DNA from: Rhodospirillales bacterium
GTDB lineage: Bacteria; Pseudomonadota; Alphaproteobacteria; Rhodospirillales; Defluviicoccaceae
DNA: 64,000 nt
Assembly: GCA_016712375.1 (NCBI GenBank)
Contig: JADJRE010000010.1
Location: forward strand, 1 to 64,000
Reading direction: 5' to 3'
A model generated the notes under the pieces. The model saw only the letters and a list, made by a program, of their open reading frames with translations, had not been told where the DNA came from and searched no databases. The translations under genes were made by a program, and so were the position numbers. This document shows, piece by piece, positions 46,517 through 55,080 of this stretch. Position 1 is the first letter of the stretch, and every line of letters begins with the position of its first letter.

Positions 46517-47685
46517 TCTGTCACCTTTCCGACACCACTCCGGACCTCTACGGCGGTGTCCCGACCTTCGGAGAAGGCCGGCCCGCAGCCGGCTGCCCGG
46601 CTGTAAACGCTGGTCCAGACTTCGATAAACCGCTCCACGTCCGCCTCGCAGTTGGTCCACCCCAGGCTTACACGGATTGCAGTGCTTGCAAGATCGTCAC
46701 CAACCCCCATCGCCGTCAGCACACCACTGCGGGTCACTTTCCCGGAAGAGCAAGCCGCGCCGGCGCTGACAGCAATGCCAGCAAGGTCGAAGGCAATCAC
46801 CTGTGTCTCGGCCGCGACGCCCGGCATGGCTATACAAGAGGTATTCGCAAGCCGCGGCGCGGTCGCGCCGAACACCTGCATCGACGGGCACAACACCTGC
46901 AGCCGCCTCTCCAGCCGATCGCGCAGCAGTGCCAGCCGTCCGGCATCGGGTAGCCCGCGGACGCGGTCGGCTGCCGCGCCGAAGCCGCTAATTCCCAGGA
47001 TGTTTTCAGTGCCGGCACGCCGGCCGCGCTCCTGGCCACCGCCGCGCTGCAACGCCTGAAGTGGCACCGCCGCCTCGACGACGAGTGCTCCGCAGCCGGC
47101 GGGGCCGCCCATCTTATGTGCCGACAGCGACAGTAGATGGACGCCGAGGTCGCGAACGTCGATTGCCATCTTGCCCGCCGCCTGTACCGCATCGCAGTGC
47201 AGGATCGCGCTGTGCCGGCGGCAGACGGCGGCGACTTCGGAAATGGGCTGGACGACGCCCGTCTCGTTATTGGCGAGCATCACCGACACGACCGCCGGCT
47301 CGTCCGAGGCTCGCAGTAGCGCATCAAGCGCATCGACGCGGACAATGCCGTCGGCGTCAACCGGGATCGTCTCAGCGCCATCGACCGAGCGGCCGACCGA
47401 GGCGTGTTCGATCGCTGATACCAGCACCCGCCGGCGGCCGCAGCCCCGGAGCGCCAGCGTATTGGCCTCGCTGCCGCCGCTGGTGAAGACAACCTGCGCC
47501 GGCTCGGCGCCCACCAGCGACGCAACGGACTCACGCGCGTCCTCGATGACGCGGCGGGCGCGGCGGCCCTCGGCATGCACCGAGGACGGGTTGCCGCCGA
47601 TGCGCATGCCATCGTTGATCGCCGCCACGGCTTCAGGCCGTAGTGGCGTCGTTGCGTTGTGATCGAGGTAGATGGCCGTGCTCAT
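46513..47685 (-). CDS. Second cysteine desulfurase (NifS/IscS-like)
   Basis: 390 residues, a shorter paralogue of IscS placed before it. It has IYLDHNATTPLRPEAVAAIN, VVFTSGGSEANTLALRGC, PLP-lysine in LSLSAHKMGGPAGCGALVVE and the cysteine loop VSAGAACSSGKVTRSGVLTA, so all catalytic residues are present. It lacks the IscS C-terminal IscU-binding tail. ATG 47685 is the start; the stop overlaps iscS (ATGA). Paired desulfurases are common in alphaproteobacterial isc operons; this one may supply sulfur to other acceptors. That role is inferred. Confidence 0.88.
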   Translation of the reverse strand: MSTAIYLDHNATTPLRPEAVAAINDGMRIGGNPSSVHAEGRRARRVIEDARESVASLVGAEPAQVVFTSGGSEANTLALRGCGRRRVLVSAIEHASVGRSVDGAETIPVDADGIVRVDALDALLRASDEPAVVSVMLANNETGVVQPISEVAAVCRRHSAILHCDAVQAAGKMAIDVRDLGVHLLSLSAHKMGGPAGCGALVVEAAVPLQALQRGGGQERGRRAGTENILGISGFGAAADRVRGLPDAGRLALLRDRLERRLQVLCPSMQVFGATAPRLANTSCIAMPGVAAETQVIAFDLAGIAVSAGAACSSGKVTRSGVLTAMGVGDDLASTAIRVSLGWTNCEADVERFIEVWTSVYSRAAGCGPAFSEGRDTAVEVRSGVGKVTE

Positions 47686-47716
47686 CGCGCGCCCGCTGGT
47701 TCCCGCTTTCTCTGGA

Positions 47717-48199
47717 TTAGCCCGCTGCTGCCGCGACGGTGACGCGGTCATCGCGCGTCATGCCGAACACCAACCGGCTGCTGCCGAGGATTCGGCGCTC
47801 GCAGACATCGGCAAGCGTCACAGAGCTGAGATAAAGATAGATTTGGTTGCCCAGTTCTTCCCAAAGATCATGCGTCAGGCAACGGCCTTTGTGCGAGTGG
47901 CAGCCGGTCGGAGAGCCGGGAGTACAGCGGGTGGCTTTGATCGGCTCGTCCACGGCAAGAATGATGTCGGCAATCCGCATCTCGCTCGCTTGCCGGGCCA
48001 GCATGTAGCCGCCACCCGGACCACGGACACTGCTAACCAGTCCATTTCGACGCAACCGCCCGAACAGTTGCTCCAGATAGGGAGAGGAGATTTCCTGACG
48101 ATCCGCCCCCTCGGCTAAGGCTACCGGCCGCCCATTGCAATGATGGGCCAGGTCTGCCATCGCCATCACCGCATAACGTCCCTTGGTGCTCAGCTTCAC
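47717..48199 (-). CDS. iscR: Rrf2-family Fe-S regulator IscR
   Basis: 160 residues. The winged helix starts KLSTKGRYAVMAMADLAHHC, with recognition helix region SPYLEQLFGRLRRNGLVSSV and wing RGPGGGYMLARQASEMRIAD. The cluster ligands are C92, C100 and C107 plus H110 in RCTPGSPTGCHSHKGRCLTH, so it should sense Fe-S status and repress the operon when loaded. GTG 48199 is the start with GGAGGAAAAGG upstream. The 33-base gap to cysE shows co-transcription, so the IscR target is expected in front of cysE rather than directly before iscR. Confidence 0.94.
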   Translation of the reverse strand: MKLSTKGRYAVMAMADLAHHCNGRPVALAEGADRQEISSPYLEQLFGRLRRNGLVSSVRGPGGGYMLARQASEMRIADIILAVDEPIKATRCTPGSPTGCHSHKGRCLTHDLWEELGNQIYLYLSSVTLADVCERRILGSSRLVFGMTRDDRVTVAAAAG

Positions 48200-48232
48200 T
48201 ACCTTTTCCTCCGCTCTCGCCCCTGTGTCGTA

Positions 48233-49027
48233 TCAATGCCGCGCCCGCTCAACTTCGATCGCGGCCGCTGGCGCAGCAGCTCCTGACGTTGGTTCCGTAA
48301 CTTCATGGGCAGCGCCGTCGATGGGTGGCACGCCGTCGCGCAGCATCTGCAATTCTGCCTGCAGGTTCTCGACCCGCTTCACCAACGTCACCACCTCATC
48401 GCGTAGAGACTCGATCGATGAGAGCATTGGATCCGGGCAACCGCCGGCCGGCGTGCCATAGGCTGAAAACTGATGCGAAATCTCTCCAATGCGTGCCGCT
48501 ATCTGATGCGCTGGTATGCCGACGACAGTGGCACCGGGAGCAACCGAGCGGGTAACCACCGAGTTGGCGCCGACGCGTGCCTGTTCGCCGACGGTGATCG
48601 GCCCCAGTATTTGCGCCCCGGACCCTACGATGACCCCCGCAGCGAGGGTTGGATGCCGCTTCACGTTAACCTGCGCCCGAGAATCGACCGATGGCGCAAT
48701 GCCGCCAAGGGTGACGCCCTGATAGAGCGTTACGTCGTCACCTATGTCGGCGGTCTCGCCGATCACGACGCCGGTACCATGGTCGATGACGAAGCGCCGG
48801 CCGATGCGCGCGCCAGGGTGAATTTCGATCGCCGTCATAAGTCGCCCAAGATGGGAAACCAGTCGCGCCAGCAGGAACAGCCGCTGCCGCCACAAAGCGC
48901 TGCTTACGCGCCACAACAGCAGCGCATGCAGTCCCGGATAGCAGAGCAAGATCTCCAGACGGGACCGCGCTGCCGGGTCACGCGCCATGAAGGCGTCGAT
49001 ATCTTCCTGAAGCCTCTTGAAAAGCAT
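48233..49027 (-). CDS. cysE: Serine O-acetyltransferase
   Basis: 264 residues. The N-terminal helical domain (LFKRLQEDIDAFMARDPAA) precedes the left-handed beta-helix with hexapeptide repeats: IEIHPGARIGRRFVIDHGTG, VVIGETADIGDDVTLYQGVT, GANSVVTRSVAPGATVVGIP. His in DHGTG is catalytic. It makes O-acetylserine for cysteine, the sulfur donor for IscS; the same placement (cysE2) is known in Azotobacter vinelandii. The C-terminal 60 residues are an extra coiled-coil and Ala-rich tail. First gene of the operon, with a good promoter upstream. Confidence 0.94.
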   Translation of the reverse strand: MLFKRLQEDIDAFMARDPAARSRLEILLCYPGLHALLLWRVSSALWRQRLFLLARLVSHLGRLMTAIEIHPGARIGRRFVIDHGTGVVIGETADIGDDVTLYQGVTLGGIAPSVDSRAQVNVKRHPTLAAGVIVGSGAQILGPITVGEQARVGANSVVTRSVAPGATVVGIPAHQIAARIGEISHQFSAYGTPAGGCPDPMLSSIESLRDEVVTLVKRVENLQAELQMLRDGVPPIDGAAHEVTEPTSGAAAPAAAIEVERARH

Positions 49028-49110
49028 GGCTCTTTCGATATTTTGTGGGTCCTTCCCCGCCCGGCCGGCGGTTGGCGCGCCAGAAACCTGCCCTCCTGAC
49101 CGCCACTGGG

Positions 49111-49139
49111 TATATAAGATGTCCGAGTAATCCGATCAA
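49111..49139 (-). promoter_or_regulatory. Sigma-70-type promoter for the cysE-isc operon
   Basis: Read on the minus strand: -35 TTGATC (49139-49134), 17-base spacer, -10 TATATA (49116-49111). A start about 7 bases further would give a leader of roughly 75 bases before the cysE ATG at 49027. The GGATTACTCGGACATCT spacer could overlap an IscR site, but I cannot define one with confidence. Confidence 0.6.
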
Positions 49140-49232
49140 GAATTTCCGGGACAGGACCGATGCGTGGTCCCGGAGGGTCAAGGGCATGATCGACAATGCG
49201 GGAAGGCGGGACGATCACGACATGTGGACAGG

Positions 49233-49880
49233 ATGCCGGAAGTAATCTTTAACGGAACGGAAGGGCGGCTCGAGGGGCGTTATCACCACTCGAAACGCGC
49301 CGGTGCGCCAATCGCGCTGATTTTGCACCCCCATCCGCTGCACGGCGGGACGATGAACAACCGCGTCGTCTTCGCCCTGTTCCAGGCTTTCCAGAAGCGT
49401 GGATTTTCAGTCCTGCGCTTCAACTTCCGCGGTGTCGGCCGCTCTCAGGGTCGCTTCGACAGCGGACCCGGCGAACTCGGCGACTCTGCTGCTGCTCTTG
49501 ACTGGATGCAGACGATCAATCCCAACGCGTCCGCCTGCTGGATCGGAGGCTATTCTTTTGGCGCCTGGATCAGCATGCAATTGCTGATGCGCCGGCCGGA
49601 GATCGATGGCTTTATCGCCGTTGCGCCACCTGCCGGCACGCTGGACTTCTCGTTCCTGGCGCCATGCCCGGCGTCGGGGCTGATGCTGCACGGCAGCCGT
49701 GACGAGGTCGTGCCGCCGGAGGCGGCGGAAAAGTTGGCGAAGAAACTCGCCCACCAGCGCAACGTCGTTGTCGATTATAAAGCGATCCCCGGTGCCGACC
49801 ACTTCTTTGCCGAGCATATGCCGGAACTGACAAAGGCGGTCGACGATTATCTGGACCGCGCGCTCGCAGCGACGGCGTGA
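49233..49880 (+). CDS. Alpha/beta hydrolase of the YfhR/COG2945 type
   Basis: 215 residues, intact. The fold is seen in IALILHPHPLHGGTMNNRVV, VLRFNFRGVGRSQGRFDSGP, the nucleophile elbow CWIGGYSFGAWISMQLLMRR (GYSFG, Ser nucleophile), the acid in LHGSRDEVVPPEAAEKL and the His in PGADHFFAEHMPEL. COG2945-type hydrolases of unknown substrate have the same HPHPxxGGxMxN signature. ATG 49233 is chosen with ACAGG just upstream. It is divergent from cysE. Confidence 0.85.
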   Translation: MPEVIFNGTEGRLEGRYHHSKRAGAPIALILHPHPLHGGTMNNRVVFALFQAFQKRGFSVLRFNFRGVGRSQGRFDSGPGELGDSAAALDWMQTINPNASACWIGGYSFGAWISMQLLMRRPEIDGFIAVAPPAGTLDFSFLAPCPASGLMLHGSRDEVVPPEAAEKLAKKLAHQRNVVVDYKAIPGADHFFAEHMPELTKAVDDYLDRALAATA

Positions 49881-50000
49881 GGCTCGCTCGCCATCGTTCA
49901 ACGCCCTGTCTGCTGGCCTCCCACCGAACCTGGCCAGCCTCAACGGGGTGGTACAAATCGGCTCGCGCCCGCTGTAAAGTTGTGAATCGCTGGAGTTCGC

Positions 50001-51425
50001 TTACGCCGCCGGCCTCACGTTCAGGTTAACCTGGAACAGATTGCCTGGGTCGTACTTGGCCTTCAGTGATGCGAGCCGATTATAGTTGCCGCCGTAAGCG
50101 GCGCGGACGCGGTCCTGTTCGTCGGCCGTCATGAAGTTTACGTAGACACCCCCCGTAGAATAGGGTGATGTCGCGTTGAAGAAGCTGCGGGCCCAAGCGA
50201 CGCAGTCGTCGTCCTGATCGGTATCGCGCCAGCGGGCGTGGACGTTGAGAACGTACGTCGCGTTGCGATGCGGATACGCCATAGCGCCCGAGGGGACCCT
50301 TCCGGCCGCGCCATCGAGATGCGCGATGAAGATCTCGCACTCCGGTGTCGGAAGCTTGCCGGCATACTCGACGATCAGGTCCAGTGCGGCATCGTTTAGT
50401 TCGGCGAAATCGTGCGATTTCCAATAGTTACGAGCGCCAGGCGTTAGCAGGGGATCGAATGCGGCCTGCCAAGCAGTGAGCGGCTGCACACCGACATGCT
50501 CGCCAACCGGTGTGCCGAAAGCGCGAAGCGGCGCGATGGCGCGCTGCCCCTCCTGCACATCGCCCGCGTACATCAACGCAAAGACGACGACCTCTTTGCC
50601 GTGGACATTCGCTGGAAGGAAGGGCAGCGGTGGTGCTTTCCGCAGCACCGACCAGACGGTCAGCGGCTCCGGTGCCGCCAAGGTGAATGAGCGGTAGCGC
50701 CTGAGGACATCCGCCGCCTGGTCGAAGGGATAAACGATGAGACCCGCGAGCACTTGCGGGCCTACCGGGTGTAGCCGAAACGTGAAGGACGTAACGATGC
50801 CAAGGTTACCACCACCACCGCGAAGCCCCCAAAACAGGTCGGGATTTTCATCGGCGCTGGCCCGCAATAGCTCTCCTTGCGCGCTGACGACGTCGGCTGA
50901 GATCAGATTATCGATAGAGTGCCCGAAGCTGCGGCTGAGCCAGCCGAAGCCGCCACCGAGCGTCAGGCCAGCGACGCCTGTCGTCGAGTTGATGCCGAGA
51001 GGCGTGGCGAGCCCGAAAATTTGCGCCTCGCGATCGAATTCGCCGAGGGTAACGCCAGGCTCCACCTGGGCGGTACGGTTCCATGGATCCACATGCACCG
51101 ATTTCATCGGCGAGAGATCGATCATCAGGCCATTATCGCAGACACCACTGCCGGCGATATTGTGCCCGGCGCCTTTGACGGCGATAAGCAAACCACGCTC
51201 CTGCGCAAAGCGGATCGCGTGAAGTACATCGGCAGCCCCGGCGCACCGGGCGATCAACCCCGGCCGCTTGTCGATCATCGCATTCCAAACCGACCGAGCC
51301 TCGTCATAACCTTGATCACTGGGCAGCAAGAGCGAGCCGCGCAGCGCGGCGCGCAGCCGTTCCACGACCTCGGCCGACACTTCCACCTTATCCCCCGCCG
51401 GCGTCGCAAGTTGAACTGCCGTCAT
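50001..51425 (-). CDS. FAD-linked oxidoreductase with berberine-bridge domain
   Basis: 474 residues. The PCMH-type FAD domain contains IAVKGAGHNIAGSGVCDNGL (the His of AGGH/AGHN type is the usual covalent FAD site), LGINSTTGVAGLTLGGGFGW and LFWGLRGGGGNLGIVTSFTF. The C-terminal BBE domain ends NYNRLASLKAKYDPGNLFQV. It probably oxidises an alcohol, sugar or aromatic substrate with O2. ATG 51425 has GGAGG six bases upstream; upstream in-frame codons are not conserved. No operon partner is seen; 225 bases to kaiC. Confidence 0.88.
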   Translation of the reverse strand: MTAVQLATPAGDKVEVSAEVVERLRAALRGSLLLPSDQGYDEARSVWNAMIDKRPGLIARCAGAADVLHAIRFAQERGLLIAVKGAGHNIAGSGVCDNGLMIDLSPMKSVHVDPWNRTAQVEPGVTLGEFDREAQIFGLATPLGINSTTGVAGLTLGGGFGWLSRSFGHSIDNLISADVVSAQGELLRASADENPDLFWGLRGGGGNLGIVTSFTFRLHPVGPQVLAGLIVYPFDQAADVLRRYRSFTLAAPEPLTVWSVLRKAPPLPFLPANVHGKEVVVFALMYAGDVQEGQRAIAPLRAFGTPVGEHVGVQPLTAWQAAFDPLLTPGARNYWKSHDFAELNDAALDLIVEYAGKLPTPECEIFIAHLDGAAGRVPSGAMAYPHRNATYVLNVHARWRDTDQDDDCVAWARSFFNATSPYSTGGVYVNFMTADEQDRVRAAYGGNYNRLASLKAKYDPGNLFQVNLNVRPAA

Positions 51426-51707
51426 GGCGATCCTCCGATGGCTGTGCTCAGGGTGGGAATTGATTGTAACACCAATTCGCAAACCGTTCAGCCTTGGAGG
51501 CCTGTCCTGTATCGCCTGCGACCAAGTCCCCGGTGCCAGGCACCGCTGGTCATCTGTTTGGCAGTTACAGGCGGAGAAGCTGTCAGTGGTCTGGCCTACG
51601 ACATGGTATCTCGACCAGCGACCGGCGCCGAGCTTGGTCAGCTGCTTGCGCGACGTCTGGCACCGCTTAGTGAGACGACAGCGCCTGTTGTGACGCTGCC
51701 GGCTGGT

Positions 51708-53237
51708 CTACAGCCCGTTTTCTACTGGGAACAGCTTGTCCAGACGTTCCATTTCGGAGGCGGCAATCTGCACCGGGTTGCCGGCAAGGATGCCGGCGAC
51801 GTTGCGGAACGGTGCGCCGATGTGCATGCCGCGGTTGTCGATGACCAGTTCTCTGATCTCCTTCTCGTGCGTCGAGCCACGCATCTTCAGCACCGTCAGT
51901 CCGCGCCGCATCTCGCCGAAAAGCTCGACATATCGCAGCAACACGATGGTGTCGGTGATCGACGAGATATGCGCCTCTGTCACCGATGCGCCGCCGGTCA
52001 AGGTCGGCGTCGTCGAGGTGAACAGCCCTGTGATCTCCTTGTGCTTAATGAACGAGGTGAGTGCCAGGACGAACTCGCGGAAGCCGCGCGGCGTCGATAT
52101 GCGCTCGAGCGCCGAGACGGAATCGACCGCGATGCGGTTCGGCTTGAAATCCTCGATCTGGCTCTTGATGTGGACCAGATGATCTTCGAGGCCGGCCGAC
52201 TCCGGGTACTCGCAGACCACCTTCAGCTTGCCTTCCTGTTCCAGCGCATCGAAGTCTGTGCCCCAGCCAATGGCGTTACGGCCGAGCTGTTCACGGCTTT
52301 CTTCGTAGGCGAACAGCAGGCACCGCTCTCCCGCGGCGGCGCCACCGTCAACGAAGTGGGTGACCAGCAGCGTCTTGCCGGTACCGGTAGCGCCGGAGAC
52401 GAGGATGATGGAATCGCGGAACAGGCCGCCACCGCACATCCTGTCGAGATCGATGTTGCCGGAGGTGACGCGGATATCGCCCGAGCGCTGCTTCAGCTCG
52501 ATGGCTGACAGCGGAATGACAATGATGCCCTCCGCCGGAATGACAGTGAACGGGTACTCGCCCTTGTGGTGAGTGGTGCCGCGGAATTTCAGGATTTCGA
52601 TGGTGCGTCGCCGCTTTTCATCTTCCAGCGAGTTGCGCAGGATAATGACATTGTCGGCGACGAATTCCTCAACGCCGTTGACGGCGATGGCGCCGTACTC
52701 CTCCCGCCGCTCAGCGGTGAGCACCGTCGTCACACCCATGTCCCGCAACGCCGAAGCGATACGGAATAGCTCGTGACGAACGCGGCTGGGGCTATCGAAC
52801 TGGCTGAACACGGAGCCAATCGAATCCAGCACGACCCGCCGCGCATCGACGCTGCGCACCGCGTGTTCAATGCGGGCGAGCAGTGCGCCGAAGTCGTAGT
52901 CGCCGACGATGGTCATCTCGTGACTTGGCTCTGGTGAGGCGTCAACGAACATCCAGGCGCCACCGTCCTCCCATGCGCTGATGCCCCAGCCAAAGCTGTG
53001 CATGTTGCGACGGATGTCGCCTGGCTGCTCTTCAAAGGTGATGAACACGCCGCTCTCGTTGTGACGGCGGATGCCTTCGGCCAGAAACTGCGTCGCGAAG
53101 ATCGTCTTGCCGGAGCCGGCGGTGCCGGCGACCAACGCTGTCCGTCCCCGCGGCATGCCGCCGTCGGCAATAAAGTCGAAGCCTGGGATGCCGGTCGCCA
53201 CCTTCACTACCGAGGCGACCACGTCGGCGTTCTTCAT
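51708..53237 (-). CDS. kaiC: Circadian clock ATPase/kinase KaiC
   Basis: 509 residues with two RecA-like domains. CI: Walker A GTAGSGKT (38-45), catalytic EE at 69-70 in ITFEEQPGD. CII: Walker A GATGTGKT (282-289), EE at 312-313 in AYEESREQLG. The phosphorylation segment SVTEAHISSITDTIVLLRYV aligns with cyanobacterial KaiC so that T420, S425 and S426 replace T426, S431 and T432; two Ser at the dual site is a conservative change. The tail EMERLDKLFPVENGL is in the place of the A-loop that KaiA pulls. ATGA overlap with kaiB. Intact. It should autophosphorylate and dephosphorylate as timer core. Confidence 0.94.
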   Translation of the reverse strand: MKNADVVASVVKVATGIPGFDFIADGGMPRGRTALVAGTAGSGKTIFATQFLAEGIRRHNESGVFITFEEQPGDIRRNMHSFGWGISAWEDGGAWMFVDASPEPSHEMTIVGDYDFGALLARIEHAVRSVDARRVVLDSIGSVFSQFDSPSRVRHELFRIASALRDMGVTTVLTAERREEYGAIAVNGVEEFVADNVIILRNSLEDEKRRRTIEILKFRGTTHHKGEYPFTVIPAEGIIVIPLSAIELKQRSGDIRVTSGNIDLDRMCGGGLFRDSIILVSGATGTGKTLLVTHFVDGGAAAGERCLLFAYEESREQLGRNAIGWGTDFDALEQEGKLKVVCEYPESAGLEDHLVHIKSQIEDFKPNRIAVDSVSALERISTPRGFREFVLALTSFIKHKEITGLFTSTTPTLTGGASVTEAHISSITDTIVLLRYVELFGEMRRGLTVLKMRGSTHEKEIRELVIDNRGMHIGAPFRNVAGILAGNPVQIAASEMERLDKLFPVENGL

Positions 53238-53536
53238 CGATCTTTCCCCTTTTCGAGCTCATCACGCACGGCGAGATCGAGCCCGACGAGAACCCGCTCA
53301 CGATTAGACAGATCGCCGACGACGCGGCGGAGTGGCGGCGGCAGTTCCTTCACCAATGTCGGCGTCGCCAGGATCTTTTCATTCTCAGCCAGCTGTGGCC
53401 GTTCCAAAACGTCGATCACGGCGAGATCATAAGCGCTCGCCAAATCCTTTTCGCAAATCTCTTTAAGGCTGGAGATTGCTTGCTCGGTTCGCGGCGTTCG
53501 GCCGGCGATGTAAAGTTTCAAGACGAATTGCTTCAT
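53234..53536 (-). CDS. kaiB: Clock protein KaiB
   Basis: 100 residues with the thioredoxin-like KaiB fold: KQFVLKLYIAGRTPRTEQAI, SSLKEICEKDLASAYDLAVI, DVLERPQLAENEKILATPTL and VKELPPPLRRVVGDLSNRER. The conserved DVLxxPxLAExxxIxATPTL segment is the fold-switch region of KaiB. ATG 53536 overlaps the preceding gene stop (TGATG; a GTG at 53539 is an alternative) and its stop overlaps kaiC. KaiB binds phosphorylated KaiC CI rings and sequesters KaiA in cyanobacteria; here a KaiA-like protein is encoded directly upstream. Confidence 0.95.
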   Translation of the reverse strand: MKQFVLKLYIAGRTPRTEQAISSLKEICEKDLASAYDLAVIDVLERPQLAENEKILATPTLVKELPPPLRRVVGDLSNRERVLVGLDLAVRDELEKGKDR

Positions 53537-54435
53537 CACGGTTTCTTTCCTAACCGGGCCGATTCGACCGGCGCCCTATCCTGGCTTGCCGCACGTAGCC
53601 GAGGCGCCGGTCCGCGACCCCACGAAAGGCTGCGATAATAGGACACCAGATGACCCATCAGTTGCACCAGCAATAATCGCCCCTCCTCGACGTAAGCCTT
53701 ATTCTTGCGAGCAGATTGTCCTTCCAGGCGGTTACTCATCGCCGCCTTGTGCAGATCTACCGCATCACGTGGTCCGGCGCCGAGCATGCCCAGGCGGTCG
53801 GCAATCTCGTTGAGGTCGGAAACCAACCGTTCGTAATCCCTAGCGGAGCGGCCGAGCAAGGCGCGATCCAGCAGGCCGCCATAGCGTTGCACCAGTTCGT
53901 CGAAGTCCTCCGGCACGCGTTGCGGCAGCGAGACCGAGCCGAAACTGCGCTCGGTCACCGGCAGTGGCGCCGGGCCGCTGATGGCGTTCAGTCCGCCGAA
54001 TTCGCGATCGCGGGAGATCTGCTCGTAAGCTTCTTCAAGCTGAACCTGAAATCTGTTGCGCTCAATCGCGTATCGTACCGCCCGCAATAGCGGAACGCCC
54101 TCCACTTCCACCGCGCTGAGGCAGTCCTGAGCGCCCGCCTGCAACGCCTGGATAGCCTGCGTCTCTTCGCCCCGGCTAGCGATGGCGATGAGCGGCACTT
54201 CCGGCGCGCGGCTGCGCAATTTCGCAATCTTTTCGACCCAATCAACGCCGGTGGCCTCGATGTCGACGAACAGGAGGTCCGAGTTGAACTCGGCCACGCT
54301 GAACGCATCGTCGAAGGTGGCGGACGTGACGATCGCCGCCCCATCGCCCATGCCGGCCGCTAGCGCACGCTCCAGCCGTGCGGCGGACCGCGCATCGTCA
54401 CCGATGATCAGTATTCTATGTGGCTGTTCTGCCAT
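53536..54435 (-). CDS. Receiver-domain protein with KaiA-like C-terminal domain
   Basis: 299 residues. Residues 6-125 are a NarL-type receiver: acidic pair D13-D14 in RILIIGDDARSA, phospho-acceptor D58 in DLLFVDIEATG, switch Ser S87; the conserved Lys is Ala (A108 in GAQDCLSAVEVEG), suggesting weakened phosphosignalling. After a coiled coil and linker, residues 178-272 resemble the KaiA C-terminal helical bundle: DAVDLHKAAM corresponds to KaiA VVEIHMELM, and EGRLLLVQLMGHLVSYYRSL to KaiA DYRLTLIDVIAHLCEMYRRS. Start ATG 54435. It is coupled to kaiB (TGATG). In cyanobacteria KaiA stimulates KaiC autophosphorylation; the same role is inferred here. The KaiA comparison is from memory and needs a structural test. 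Confidence 0.75.
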   Translation of the reverse strand: MAEQPHRILIIGDDARSAARLERALAAGMGDGAAIVTSATFDDAFSVAEFNSDLLFVDIEATGVDWVEKIAKLRSRAPEVPLIAIASRGEETQAIQALQAGAQDCLSAVEVEGVPLLRAVRYAIERNRFQVQLEEAYEQISRDREFGGLNAISGPAPLPVTERSFGSVSLPQRVPEDFDELVQRYGGLLDRALLGRSARDYERLVSDLNEIADRLGMLGAGPRDAVDLHKAAMSNRLEGQSARKNKAYVEEGRLLLVQLMGHLVSYYRSLSWGRGPAPRLRAASQDRAPVESARLGKKP

Positions 54436-54663
54436 CTGTCTTTTGGCGGGTTCATGGCAACTCGATTTTGGCAATCTAACGGAGCGTTTCCGCCACCTCC
54501 AGCCCGTTCATTCGCCGAACTGATTCATCCTACGAAAGTCGGCAGGTGAAGAACGGCGGGATATCGCCATGCCGAGCGATCGGGCCTTTGCCGTCCGCGG
54601 CCGATGGCATAAAACAACGCTGGGGCGGCTTCCCGAGCAAGAGATACTATTTTCTACCAGACG

Positions 54664-55080
54664 ATGGAACGTAAACGCCTGCTGATCGTCGATGACGAGC
54701 CCCGCTTCGCCGCATTCGTGGAGCGGGTCGCGGAGCCGCTCGGCTACGATGTCGAGGTCACCAATCACGGACGCGATTTTCAGTCCGCTTATCGCCGCAA
54801 TCTTCCGGATATCGTGATCATCGACATGGTGATGCCCGATATCGACGGAAACGAGTTGTTGTTGTGGCTGGTTGAACAGCGTTGTGCTGCCGACATCATA
54901 ATTATCACCGGCTATCATCCTGATTATGCGGTAAACGCCCGGCTGCTGGCGGAATTCAAGGGTTTGCGATCGGTGGCGACGCTGAGCAAGCCGGTCAGTG
55001 TGGGCCGTTTGCGTGAGGCGCTGGCCAGCCCCGGCCGCGAGCCGTCGCAGTCGCCGCCGCCGGAGAGCAAAAGTGAGTGA
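54664..55080 (+). CDS. Single-domain response regulator
   Basis: 138 residues. Receiver with acidic pair in LLIVDDEPRFAAF, phospho-acceptor D54 in IIDMVMPDIDGNELL, Thr in IIIITGYHP and Lys in VATLSKPVSVGRL. No output domain, only a Pro/Ser-rich tail, so it works by protein contact or as a phosphate shuttle. It overlaps the hybrid kinase start by 8 bases and is divergent from the kai operon by 228 bases, making it a candidate clock input or output component. Confidence 0.9.
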   Translation: MERKRLLIVDDEPRFAAFVERVAEPLGYDVEVTNHGRDFQSAYRRNLPDIVIIDMVMPDIDGNELLLWLVEQRCAADIIIITGYHPDYAVNARLLAEFKGLRSVATLSKPVSVGRLREALASPGREPSQSPPPESKSE

